Source: Vibrio sp. JC009
Lineage (GTDB): Bacteria; Pseudomonadota; Gammaproteobacteria; Enterobacterales; Vibrionaceae
Reading direction: 5' to 3'
DNA: 64,000 nt
NCBI RefSeq assembly: GCF_029016485.1
Contig: NZ_CP092106.1
Location: 620,001 to 684,000, forward strand
Shown here: positions 56,068 to 64,000 of the stretch, in pieces
Layout of the letters: every line of letters starts with the position of its first letter
Position numbering within the stretch: the stretch's first letter is position 1
Notes under the pieces: generated by a model
Told to the model about the DNA's origin: nothing
Seen by the model: only the letters and a program-made list of their open reading frames with translations
The model's database searches: none
Translations under genes and position numbers: made by a program

Positions 56068-57447
56068 AAGCTTAATCAAATCCGTATAGAAAGCTTTTTC
56101 AAACAGGAAAATAGCAGGGGTGGTAGCCTTTTGGTTATCATCCCTTTTTGGTGGATAGTAGTCAGTTACAAACTGTACAAAGGTCGCCTTGGGCTGGCCG
56201 CTGTCATCCAGAACATAACCGGCCATATTGTAGCTGCCGTAAAGGGAACCGCTTTTGGCTTTCAGATGACCTTTCACCGGTTCTTTTCGCATACTTCTCC
56301 GGTACTTAAGAGTGCCGCTTTCCCCTGAGTTTGGCAGCAATTGCAGAAGTGCCAGTTGATTATCGTTGCGCCAGATATAGTTAAGAATATCGGTCATAGA
56401 TTTAACCGACATACGGTTATTTCGCGACAGACCCGAGCCATCCGCCAGTTGAGCGGTAGTCAGATTAATTCCCGTATGGGAGTAAACAATCTGCTTAATA
56501 GCCTCTGTGCCGTTATTAAAGCTTCCCGGCTGGATATAGAATTTGGCCCCTATGGTTTTCACCAGGTTGTCGGCTATCAGGTTATCAGATTCTTTCAGCA
56601 TTTTGTCGATAAGCTCAGGCAGAGGGGCGGATAAGTTGGTGGCTAACACAGTGCCTTGTCGGTTATCGGTGGTTTTCACCTTGCCACTAAACTTAATGCC
56701 ATTGATGCTCAGGATATGTTTGATAGCCTCTCCGGTATAAAGCGAGGTTTCCTGAACGGCAAATTTCAGCGGAAGCGGCTTTTCCCGGTAAGTCAGGCAG
56801 CCGGATAGCTCGTAGCGGTTATTATCGAAAGTGATAAGCTCAAGTTCACACTGGCGCTCCTTCTGCAACTCTTTGCTGACAGAGGTTGCTCTGGTGCTGA
56901 CATTAATCGGCTGATGCTCAGGTACATGCACCCGGGTAGTGCCGTCTTTATTGGTGTAGATGGAGGCCTGAACGCAGTTTTCATCCAGTGTGATTGCGCT
57001 GGCAGGGGCACTGTAGCAGACACCAAGTATATCCCAGGGCCAGCCGACTCCCCGCTCATAACCGGAAAAGGTGCCTTTGTTAAGGTAGATATCGCCCTTA
57101 ATCTCTTTTAGGCCGTTTGCTTTAGCCGCCGTCAGCAGCTCTGCAAGGTCATGCGATGTGAGTGTGGGATCGCCGGAAAAGCGGATAATCATATCATCGC
57201 CGTCAGCCTCTACAGAGGTTGCAAAGCGAAACTCATTGCCCAGCTCCAGTTTTGCTGCCAGAGCGGTGACGATTTTCAGGGTGCTTGCCGGTGGGAACAG
57301 CTGTTCGCTGTTAATCTCAATGGGGTTGCCTTCCGGGGTATGGACTGATAATCCAACCCGGCTTCCTTCAGGTAATATGTCTACGGGAGAATATGCCTGC
57401 GCTGAGAGCGTCAGCAAAAATGCGGTAATGGCAATGAATACACGCAT
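56035..57447 (-). CDS. dacB: D-alanyl-D-alanine carboxypeptidase/endopeptidase PBP4
   Basis: 470 residues with signal peptide (ends LSAQAYS). Low-molecular-mass class C PBP: SxxK in PPASTLKIVT, SxN in ESDNLIADN and the KSG form of the third motif in LKAKSGSLYGS; the large insert of PBP4 proteins lies between the first two. Trims cross-links in the periplasm. Position between tyrS and an OmpU porin matches V. cholerae. Confidence 0.95.
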   Translation of the reverse strand: MRVFIAITAFLLTLSAQAYSPVDILPEGSRVGLSVHTPEGNPIEINSEQLFPPASTLKIVTALAAKLELGNEFRFATSVEADGDDMIIRFSGDPTLTSHDLAELLTAAKANGLKEIKGDIYLNKGTFSGYERGVGWPWDILGVCYSAPASAITLDENCVQASIYTNKDGTTRVHVPEHQPINVSTRATSVSKELQKERQCELELITFDNNRYELSGCLTYREKPLPLKFAVQETSLYTGEAIKHILSINGIKFSGKVKTTDNRQGTVLATNLSAPLPELIDKMLKESDNLIADNLVKTIGAKFYIQPGSFNNGTEAIKQIVYSHTGINLTTAQLADGSGLSRNNRMSVKSMTDILNYIWRNDNQLALLQLLPNSGESGTLKYRRSMRKEPVKGHLKAKSGSLYGSYNMAGYVLDDSGQPKATFVQFVTDYYPPKRDDNQKATTPAIFLFEKAFYTDLIKLSLKNSTKQTH

Positions 57448-57517
57448 AACAAAATACCTGCCTGCAAATGAGAAAATAGCTTATACGAGTATATAGAAAT
57501 TATAGTGGAGTAAAAAG

Positions 57518-57542
57518 AGAAGAGCCTCTGAATCAGAGGCTC
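57518..57542 (-). terminator. Terminator of the ompU-like gene
   Basis: GAGCCTCTGA / TCAGAGGCTC stem with a one-to-three-base loop; on the minus strand it is followed by TTCTCTTTTT. Confidence 0.85.
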
Positions 57543-57571
57543 CGGGGAAACCATCGTTTTATCTTTTGGTC

Positions 57572-58561
57572 TTAGAAGCTGTACTTCAGACCAAAACGCA
57601 GTGTGTTTTCAGCATCTTTGCTGTAACCAGTGCCGATCAGATTATTCATGTCATCTTGATCCAGGTTATTCAGCATATAAGAAACATAAGCGTTCAGGTT
57701 CTTGTTGAAGCGGTAATCACCTGTGATCTCAAAGAAGTCGCTCTTAGTGTAGCTGGAGCTCTTTCCGTCGATTTCAGAGTTCTGGTAAGCACCCTTCAGA
57801 GCAAAGCCGTTGCTGAAGTCGTACACAGCGGCAAGTTCCATACCTGTGAACTCTTCATCTTCGTTATCGCCTGTATCACCCATAGTGTAAGTGGCACCAA
57901 GGTATAGCCCACCCAGCTCATAGTTAATACCGGCAATCATTGCATTGCCTTCAACGCCGTTGTCGCCTTCACCCTCAGCAGAGTAGCCAAAACCAAAGCC
58001 CAGGCCCATATCCAGGGTATAGACAGCGGAAACACCGTAACCGTCACTGTCTTTCTCTTCGCCGGCTATATAGCTTGCCTGCAGATTCAGCCCACCAAAC
58101 TCGCCGGTATAAGCGATGGTGTTATTCTGTTGCTCGTTACTTGCGTCAATAAATGCCTTTTGACCACCGGTAAAAGTTGTCATATCAGACATATTTGAGA
58201 TCTGTACCGCAGCTGTATCCTGACGGCCAAATGATACTGCACCGAAATTACCTTTCAGACCGGCATAAGTGTAACGTTGCTTCAGGTCTGCGCTTTGTCT
58301 CTGCTCGCCTTCATAGAAGCCAAAGCCTGTCAGCTCTTCTGTAATCTGAGTTTCACCGCCGACATTCAGACGGAAACGGCTGGCGTCGCTCATTGTGCCT
58401 TCGATTTCTTCGCCGCTTGATTTGCCAATAAAGTCGCCACGGAATTCAGCACGACCGCCGATATTCAGCTTTGTACCATTCTCATTATATACTTCAGCCG
58501 CTGAAGCCAGAGACGAAGTAGCTGCAGCAGCCACCGCTAACGCAATGATTTTCTTATTCAT
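57572..58561 (-). CDS. ompU: OmpU-type trimeric porin
   Basis: 329 residues. Signal peptide MNKKIIALAVAAAATSSLASA; 16-strand general porin ending in LRFGLKYSF with the terminal Phe. Segments such as NIGGRAEFRGDF, FYEGEQ and LKQRYTYAGLKGNFGAVSFG parallel V. cholerae OmpU, and the locus (dacB, porin, greA) is the same. Loops are very acidic, as for cation-selective OmpU. AGGACAAG precedes the ATG. Confidence 0.88.
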   Translation of the reverse strand: MNKKIIALAVAAAATSSLASAAEVYNENGTKLNIGGRAEFRGDFIGKSSGEEIEGTMSDASRFRLNVGGETQITEELTGFGFYEGEQRQSADLKQRYTYAGLKGNFGAVSFGRQDTAAVQISNMSDMTTFTGGQKAFIDASNEQQNNTIAYTGEFGGLNLQASYIAGEEKDSDGYGVSAVYTLDMGLGFGFGYSAEGEGDNGVEGNAMIAGINYELGGLYLGATYTMGDTGDNEDEEFTGMELAAVYDFSNGFALKGAYQNSEIDGKSSSYTKSDFFEITGDYRFNKNLNAYVSYMLNNLDQDDMNNLIGTGYSKDAENTLRFGLKYSF

Positions 58562-58732
58562 AATCTTGTCCTGATTTACTGTTTGTTAATCCGGCTTGTC
58601 GCTCCGGATGGTGCCGGTGAGCAAATTATCAGACGCTAACCGACACGATTATTAATAAGTTTTAAACTGCGAGAGTGTTAGTAAAACAAGATGAAATCTA
58701 ATAAAACAATGTTTTTTATTTTCTGTTAGGTA

Positions 58733-58758
58733 TAAAAAATGCCTGCAAAGCAGGCATT
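58733..58758 (-). terminator. Terminator of the second porin
   Basis: ATGCCTGC / GCAGGCAT perfect stem with a 3-base loop; the minus strand continues TTTTTTATA. Confidence 0.92.
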
Positions 58759-58785
58759 AATCAGGACATGAATTCAGACGATGAA

Positions 58786-59772
58786 TTAGAACGAGAAGTA
58801 GACACCAGCTACTGCAATAGTCTCTTCTGCATCGTTGTCGTACTTGTAGTTGTCAGCTGAAGAGTATTCAATAAAACCTTTCAGAGCGTCAGAGAATGCG
58901 TAGTCTGCACCTACTGTGTATGCAGTCATTTCATCGCTAAAGCCATCTTTTTCTGCCTGGAATGCTGAAACGTACAGGCGAGCTGCGTCAACAGTGTAGT
59001 CTGCTGATGCGCCGATTACGTCAATATCAACACTGTTGATTTGTTCAACAGCGTAGTTTGCGTTAACAGAGAAGCCTGCGATTGCGTAGCCTAGTTTTAC
59101 ACCGTATACGTCATTGTCGCCGCTGTTTGTTGTTGTAGATGAGCCACGGTTGCCGTGATCCTGGTAAGAAGCACCTGCGGTGAAACCTGCAGCAGTGTAT
59201 TCAGCGGATACGCCGTATGCTGCATCTTGGTCTTCTTCTTCAGACAGGAATGTGTCTGCGATCAGAGTTAGTGCATCAGTGCTGTATTTAAGGCTGATAC
59301 CGTTGCCTGCAGATTCAAAGGAAGTTACAAAGTCATCCATGTAACCGTAACCTTCATTAGTGTTATCGATAGTAATTGCGTCAAGTGAATCACCAAAGTC
59401 ACCGATTTCACCCACAGCAATACCAAAGTTATCACCAAACATAGCACCGATGTACTCATCATCAGTTGTTACGTTTTTGTCTTCACCGCCTGGTTTAAAA
59501 CCTGTGCCGTCTTCAATTTCAAATGAACCGAATACCATAACGTCATCGTTTAGCTGATGATTAGCGTCGATCTGGATCTTAACTGAAACATCAACATCTG
59601 CATCACCAGTGTAGTCGTCTGTAGCTGAATAGTTTTTCAGCTCAGTGTCGCTAAGGAATGCGTCAATTCCACCTGATAGACCAACTGTAGTTGCATTGTT
59701 TTCGTAAATAGTTGCTGCATTTACACCGGTAGCTGCGAAAGCCACTGCTAGTGCGATGATTTTCTTGTTCAT
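58786..59772 (-). CDS. Second general porin, acidic
   Basis: 328 residues. Same signal start (MNKKIIALAV) as the adjacent OmpU-type porin, beta-strand pattern throughout and a terminal IAVAGVYFSF. The loops are rich in Asp and Glu. It is less close to OmpU and may be the OmpN/OmpC-like vibrio porin or a diverged duplicate. AGGAAT upstream, own terminator, and a CRP-like site 350 bases upstream. Confidence 0.85.
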   Translation of the reverse strand: MNKKIIALAVAFAATGVNAATIYENNATTVGLSGGIDAFLSDTELKNYSATDDYTGDADVDVSVKIQIDANHQLNDDVMVFGSFEIEDGTGFKPGGEDKNVTTDDEYIGAMFGDNFGIAVGEIGDFGDSLDAITIDNTNEGYGYMDDFVTSFESAGNGISLKYSTDALTLIADTFLSEEEDQDAAYGVSAEYTAAGFTAGASYQDHGNRGSSTTTNSGDNDVYGVKLGYAIAGFSVNANYAVEQINSVDIDVIGASADYTVDAARLYVSAFQAEKDGFSDEMTAYTVGADYAFSDALKGFIEYSSADNYKYDNDAEETIAVAGVYFSF

Positions 59773-60317
59773 CGTTATATTCCTATTAAATCCTATTAAT
59801 GAGTTTTATCGCTTTTATAGGTGACCCGATATTCCAACTTCTAAATGTAAGGCCTTGAATACATTAGGCAGGGATTAATAAATTAGGCGCTATGATGCAT
59901 AGCCTTACACCTATCAAGTCACGCAAATGTTTTACCGCTCAAAGCCGGATTTAAGTGAGTAAAATGATCTAAAAGAAAATATTAATTAACCTTTATTTAC
60001 GCTTTTCTCTTTCTAACTTATTGATATTTTGTGGTTATATGTTTTTTTGATACAAGTCTAAAAATGTATGCAAAAAAATTGAGTTTTAGCGATCCTTCAC
60101 TATTTTTTAGATTTTTATGTGTGATCAAGATCACTTGATTTAGATGTATTTATTTTTCTTTGCTGTGAACCGTGAATACATCTTTCGATTAGCTAGTGAT
60201 TATTTTTCTATCTTTGTTTACACTAGCGGAAATCCGAATCAATTTTTAATCCTACTCAGCCCAGGTTGAGTGGGAATGTTTTGTCCAAAGATAAGCTTTG
60301 GAATCTGAGGTTTAATA
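59773..60317. other. Long divergent regulatory gap between porin and greA
   Basis: About 545 AT-rich bases without a coding frame. Holds the promoters for the porin (-) and greA (+) and a CRP-like site at 60120-60135. Confidence 0.5.
60120..60135. promoter_or_regulatory. CRP-like binding site
   Basis: TGTGA-TCAAGA-TCACT fits the CRP consensus TGTGA-N6-TCACA with one mismatch at the last base. Carbon control of outer-membrane porins by CRP is common, so the porin is the more likely target. Confidence 0.55.
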
Positions 60318-60791
60318 ATGGAAAAAATTCCAATGACTGTACGCGGCGAGCAGAAGCTGCGTGAAGAACTTGATGTGCTGCTAAAGCGTCGTCCGCTTAT
60401 TTCTGAAGCTATCGCAGAAGCTCGTGAGCTTGGTGACCTGAAAGAAAATGCTGAATATCATGCTGCCCGTGAAGAGCAGGGCATCTGTGAAGCGCAAATC
60501 CGTGATATCGAATATAAGCTATCTGTGGCTCAGGTTATCGATGTGACTAAGATGGATAACACAGGCAAAGTGATTTTTGGTACTACAGTGACTGTGATCG
60601 ATCTGGATACAGATGCGGAATCTACCTACCAAATCGTGGGTGATGATGAAGCCGATATTAAAGCCGGCCGTATTTCTGTTAGTTCTCCTATCGCTCGTGG
60701 CCTTATCGGTAAGATGGAAGGCGATGAAGTGGTTATCTCTACTCCGGGTGGGGACAAGGACTACGAAATCGATAAGGTAGATTACATCTAA
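60318..60791 (+). CDS. greA: Transcript cleavage factor GreA
   Basis: 157 residues. N-terminal coiled-coil finger with [18 protein letters not shown] (acidic tip) and a C-terminal FKBP-like domain ([29 protein letters not shown]). Rescues backtracked RNA polymerase. Confidence 0.97.
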   Translation: MEKIPMTVRGEQKLREELDVLLKRRPLISEAIAEARELGDLKENAEYHAAREEQGICEAQIRDIEYKLSVAQVIDVTKMDNTGKVIFGTTVTVIDLDTDAESTYQIVGDDEADIKAGRISVSSPIARGLIGKMEGDEVVISTPGGDKDYEIDKVDYI

Positions 60792-60795
60792 TTAC

Positions 60796-60812
60796 AGGCC
60801 CTGGTCCCTGGG
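60796..60812. repeat. Short CCCTGG repeat after greA
   Basis: AGGCCCTGGTCCCTGGG, four bases after the greA stop, a degenerate member of the dispersed family. Confidence 0.5.
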
Positions 60813-60838
60813 TTTATGGGAACAAGGGTGAGAGATAC

Positions 60839-60869
60839 AAAAAAGACCGCGTATGATGCGGTCTTTTTT
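60839..60869. terminator. Bidirectional terminator between greA and yhbY
   Basis: AAAAAAGACCGC / GCGGTCTTTTTT with a 7-base loop; T-runs on both strands for convergent genes. Confidence 0.93.
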
Positions 60870-60889
60870 GTAACTGCAAGTCTTTGCCG

Positions 60890-61186
60890 TTATTTTCGAG
60901 GTATCTCGATTTTGCGCTCTTCTGACTGGCGGTACAGAACCAGAACTTTACCGATTGTCTGTACTTTTTCTGCTTCTGTTTCACGAACGATGGCGTCAAT
61001 AATCAGATTTTTAGTTTCTCTGTCCTCAGAGGCAACTTTAATTTTGATCAGTTCGTGGTGGTCTAGAGCAAGTTCAATTTCCGCAAGCACTGCTTCTGTA
61101 AGTCCATTTGCGCCCAGTAACACAACAGGTTTTAGGTTGTGTGCCAGACCTTTAAGGTGCTGCTTTTGTTTTGTGCTTAAATTCAT
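60890..61186 (-). CDS. yhbY: CRM-domain ribosome assembly protein YhbY
   Basis: 98 residues, the full CRM RNA-binding domain: LKGLAHNLKPVVLLGANGLT and the downstream HELIKIKV. Associates with pre-50S particles. Divergent from rlmE as in E. coli and vibrios. Confidence 0.94.
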   Translation of the reverse strand: MNLSTKQKQHLKGLAHNLKPVVLLGANGLTEAVLAEIELALDHHELIKIKVASEDRETKNLIIDAIVRETEAEKVQTIGKVLVLYRQSEERKIEIPRK

Positions 61187-61329
61187 TATGCGGCCATATC
61201 TCTATAATTACGGGACTGTCTACCGCGAATTTTTCGAGATAAACAGAATATGGGGTTGAAAAACGTTATTCTACCGCCATCTAGTACCGAAGACTATAAT
61301 TTATTAACACTCCTGAAATTGGGTAATAA

Positions 61330-61959
61330 ATGAGTAAGCAGAAACACTCCGCGAGTTCCGGGCGCTGGCTGAAAGAACATTTTGATGACAAATATGTAAA
61401 TGAAGCCAAGAAAAAGGGTTACCGCTCGCGTGCTATCTTTAAGATTGAAGAGATTCAGGATAAGGATAAGCTTCTTAAACCAGGCATGACGGTTGTCGAT
61501 TTGGGGGCAGCTCCTGGTGGCTGGTCTCAGTACGCAGCAAAGATTGTTGGTGATGAAGGACAGGTTATCGCCTGTGATATCCTGCCGATGGATTCCATTG
61601 CCGGCGTTGCTTTTCTTCAGGGAGATTTCCGGGAAGATGCGGTTCTGGAAGCGTTATTAGATCGCATTCAGCCGGACATGGTTGATGTTGTGCTGTCTGA
61701 TATGGCGCCGAATATGGCCGGAAACCTGTCGGTTGACCAGCCAAGAGCAATGTATCTTGTTGAACTGGCTCTGGATATGTGCCGTCAGGTACTGGCTCCG
61801 GGTGGCAGTTTTGCTGTTAAGGTTTTCCAGGGTGAAGGCTTTGATCAGTACGTGAAAGATGTCCGTGATATGTTTAAAGTGGTTAAGATTCGTAAGCCGG
61901 ATTCTTCACGGGCCCGTTCCAGAGAAGTGTATATTGTCGCTACGGGTTACAAAGGATAA
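61330..61959 (+). CDS. rlmE: 23S rRNA 2'-O-ribose U2552 methyltransferase RlmE
   Basis: 209 residues. SAM-binding [11 protein letters not shown], the Asp of the K-D-K-E tetrad in [11 protein letters not shown] and the Lys in [11 protein letters not shown]. The N-terminal [18 protein letters not shown] and [12 protein letters not shown] are typical. First gene of the rlmE-ftsH pair. Confidence 0.96.
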   Translation: MSKQKHSASSGRWLKEHFDDKYVNEAKKKGYRSRAIFKIEEIQDKDKLLKPGMTVVDLGAAPGGWSQYAAKIVGDEGQVIACDILPMDSIAGVAFLQGDFREDAVLEALLDRIQPDMVDVVLSDMAPNMAGNLSVDQPRAMYLVELALDMCRQVLAPGGSFAVKVFQGEGFDQYVKDVRDMFKVVKIRKPDSSRARSREVYIVATGYKG

Positions 61960-62104
61960 TTCCTTGGTAGCATTTACATTTGATCGTGGATATATAACAT
62001 TATTGCTACACTAATATAGATCTGAGGCTTATGCTATATAGATTGGTATTAGAAACTGTAGTACCCTACCTTTAATTACAATTAGTTATCGAGAGGCTGA
62101 CACC

Positions 62105-64000
62105 TTGAGTGACATGGCAAAAAATTTAATACTGTGGCTGGTAATCGCTGTAGTCCTGATGTCGGTATTCCAGAGCTTTGGGCCTGGGGATGCCAGCGGC
62201 AGAGCAGTGGATTACACTACATTCGTACAAGACGTCGGCCAAGGCCAGATACGTGAAGCGCAATTTAACGACAGAGAGATCACTTTCTACCGTCGTGATA
62301 ACTCGCGTTACGTAACCTACATGCCGATGTATGATGAAAAACTGCTTGATGATCTGATCAATCAGAATGTAAAAGTTCAGGGTTCTCCACCTGAAGAGCA
62401 GAGCCTGCTGGGCACAATTTTCATCTCCTGGTTCCCAATGATCTTACTGATTGGTGTCTGGATTTTCTTTATGCGCCAGATGCAGGGCGGTGGCGGCAAA
62501 GGCGCCATGTCTTTTGGTAAGAGTAAAGCTCGTATGATGAGCGAAGAGCAGATCAAAACCACTTTTGCTGATGTTGCTGGCTGTGATGAAGCCAAAGAAG
62601 ACGTAAAAGAGCTGGTGGATTATCTTCGTGATCCAAGCCGTTTCCAGAAGCTTGGCGGTAAAATTCCGACCGGTGTTCTGATGGTTGGTCCTCCGGGTAC
62701 TGGTAAAACACTTCTTGCTAAGGCGATTGCCGGTGAAGCAAAAGTGCCGTTCTTTACTATTTCTGGTTCAGACTTCGTTGAAATGTTCGTTGGTGTGGGT
62801 GCATCCCGTGTGCGTGACATGTTCGAACAGGCGAAGAAAGCTGCGCCATGTATCATCTTTATCGATGAAATTGATGCGGTTGGCCGTCAGCGTGGTGCCG
62901 GTGTTGGTGGTGGTCACGATGAGCGTGAACAGACACTGAACCAGATGCTGGTTGAGATGGATGGTTTCGAGGGTAACGAAGGTATTATCGTTATCGCCGC
63001 AACTAACCGTCCGGACGTTCTTGACCCTGCGCTACTGCGTCCAGGCCGTTTCGACCGTCAGGTGGTTGTTGGCCTTCCGGATGTTCGTGGCCGTGAGCAG
63101 ATCCTGAAAGTTCATATGCGCAAAGTACCGCTGGCGGGTGATGTTGAGCCATCACTGATCGCGCGTGGTACTCCGGGCTTCTCTGGTGCGGATCTGGCAA
63201 ACCTTGTTAACGAAGCAGCGCTGTTTGCTGCACGTGGTAACAAGCGCAATGTTTCCATGGTTGAGTTTGAACTTGCTAAAGACAAGATCATGATGGGTGC
63301 GGAGCGTCGCTCAATGGTTATGACGGATGAGACCAAAGAATCAACCGCATACCACGAAGCGGGTCACGCGATTGTTGGCCGTATCGTACCGGAGCATGAT
63401 CCTGTTTATAAAGTATCTATTATTCCTCGTGGCCGTGCGCTTGGTGTGACTATGTACCTGCCTGAGCAGGACAGAGTTAGCATGTCCCGTCAGCATCTTG
63501 AATCTATGATTTCAAGTCTGTACGGTGGCCGTCTTGCTGAAGAGCTGATTTACGGCGCTGAAAAAGTATCAACCGGTGCTTCAAACGACATCGAACGTGC
63601 GACAGATATTGCACGTAAGATGGTGACTCAGTGGGGCTTCTCTGAGAAGCTTGGTCCTCTGCTTTACGCAGAAGAAGAGGGTGAAGTATTCCTGGGCCGT
63701 AGCGTAACTCAGACTAAACATATGTCTGACGATACCGCTAAGCTGATTGATGATGAAGTACGTAAAATCATCGACCGTAACTACGAGCGTGCGAAGAAAA
63801 TCCTTGAAGAGAATATGGACATCATGCATTCAATGAAAGATGCACTGATGAAGTATGAAACGATTGATGCAGGCCAGATTGATGACCTGATGGATCGTAA
63901 AGAGGATATTCGTGAGCCTCAGGGCTGGTCTGCAGATGCAGAAGCGAAAGTAGCAAAAGCGCGGGCTGAAGCGAAAGAAGCTTTGAATCCGGAATCTAAG
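62105..64000 (+). CDS. ftsH: ATP-dependent zinc metalloprotease FtsH, 3' truncated
   Basis: 632 residues are visible, with the 3' end beyond the window (full proteins have about 650). The TTG at 62105 ([11 protein letters not shown]) has GAGAGG 8 bases upstream and is preferred over ATG 62114. Two membrane helices around a periplasmic loop, AAA+ domain with Walker A GPPGTGKT, Walker [12 protein letters not shown] and second region of homology, then the zinc site HEAGH. Membrane quality-control protease that also degrades LpxC and sigma32 in E. coli. Confidence 0.97.
   Translation, partial: MSDMAKNLILWLVIAVVLMSVFQSFGPGDASGRAVDYTTFVQDVGQGQIREAQFNDREITFYRRDNSRYVTYMPMYDEKLLDDLINQNVKVQGSPPEEQSLLGTIFISWFPMILLIGVWIFFMRQMQGGGGKGAMSFGKSKARMMSEEQIKTTFADVAGCDEAKEDVKELVDYLRDPSRFQKLGGKIPTGVLMVGPPGTGKTLLAKAIAGEAKVPFFTISGSDFVEMFVGVGASRVRDMFEQAKKAAPCIIFIDEIDAVGRQRGAGVGGGHDEREQTLNQMLVEMDGFEGNEGIIVIAATNRPDVLDPALLRPGRFDRQVVVGLPDVRGREQILKVHMRKVPLAGDVEPSLIARGTPGFSGADLANLVNEAALFAARGNKRNVSMVEFELAKDKIMMGAERRSMVMTDETKESTAYHEAGHAIVGRIVPEHDPVYKVSIIPRGRALGVTMYLPEQDRVSMSRQHLESMISSLYGGRLAEELIYGAEKVSTGASNDIERATDIARKMVTQWGFSEKLGPLLYAEEEGEVFLGRSVTQTKHMSDDTAKLIDDEVRKIIDRNYERAKKILEENMDIMHSMKDALMKYETIDAGQIDDLMDRKEDIREPQGWSADAEAKVAKARAEAKEALNPESK

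Overview
The window looks like chromosome 1 of a Vibrio or a close relative in the Vibrionaceae. The evidence is a set of recognisable Vibrio proteins in Vibrio-type order: VpsR, HlyU next to nhaR and the phosphate symporter NptA, an OmpU-type porin between dacB and greA, and the block lgt / thyA / nptA / nhaR / hlyU / rpsT / murJ / ribF / ileS / lspA / fkpB / ispH. Most of the window is conserved housekeeping DNA.

Layout. 1-9224: the end of PBP1b, a patatin-type autotransporter, acnB, vpsR and a DUF1127 gene. 9225-11285: a gene-poor accessory patch with a lone HEPN/Abi_2 gene beside an integron-like attC site. 11286-18490: tas, a small conserved gene, mutH, a DnaA-box cluster matching the position of E. 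coli DARS2, then the rppH-ptsP-tauE/safE-lgt run. 18553-27812: an AT-rich island inserted between lgt and thyA, neighbours in many gammaproteobacteria. 27921-40177: thyA to ispH. 40163-40762: tandem and dispersed repeats. 40790-50009: a CstA-family carrier, a lipoprotein, a solute-binding protein, muropeptide recycling genes (murQ, anmK, nagZ), a DUF2057 gene and the pyruvate-type sensor pair btsS/btsR. 50248-55358: aroF-tyrA with TyrR boxes, a small transposon-like element, an M23 endopeptidase and tyrS. 55408-64000: a structured leader with a tiny ORF, a small MgtE_N-like gene, dacB, two porins, greA, yhbY, rlmE and the start of ftsH.

The most interesting system is the island at 18953-27812. 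It encodes a 95-residue Gly-rich peptide with a double-glycine leader, a C39-peptidase ABC exporter, an HlyD adaptor, a small two-helix membrane protein (candidate immunity), a radical SAM/SPASM enzyme, a membrane GT2 glycosyltransferase, an HlyC-like acyltransferase and a SelO-like pseudokinase. This has the logic of a class II microcin, but the tailoring set is unusual. An HlyC-like protein also occurs in siderophore-microcin clusters (MceI); here it sits with SelO, radical SAM and GT2 proteins. In both the HlyC-like and the SelO-like protein one catalytic residue appears to be replaced.

Other points of note: a short IS50/Tn5-ended MITE after tyrA; a 128-bp repeat present four times that copies the last codons of ispH; a dispersed CCCTGGG repeat family whose hairpins covary; and a nested-hairpin leader before the MgtE_N-like gene. 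All family assignments rest on reading motifs and on recalled family sequences; no database search was run.
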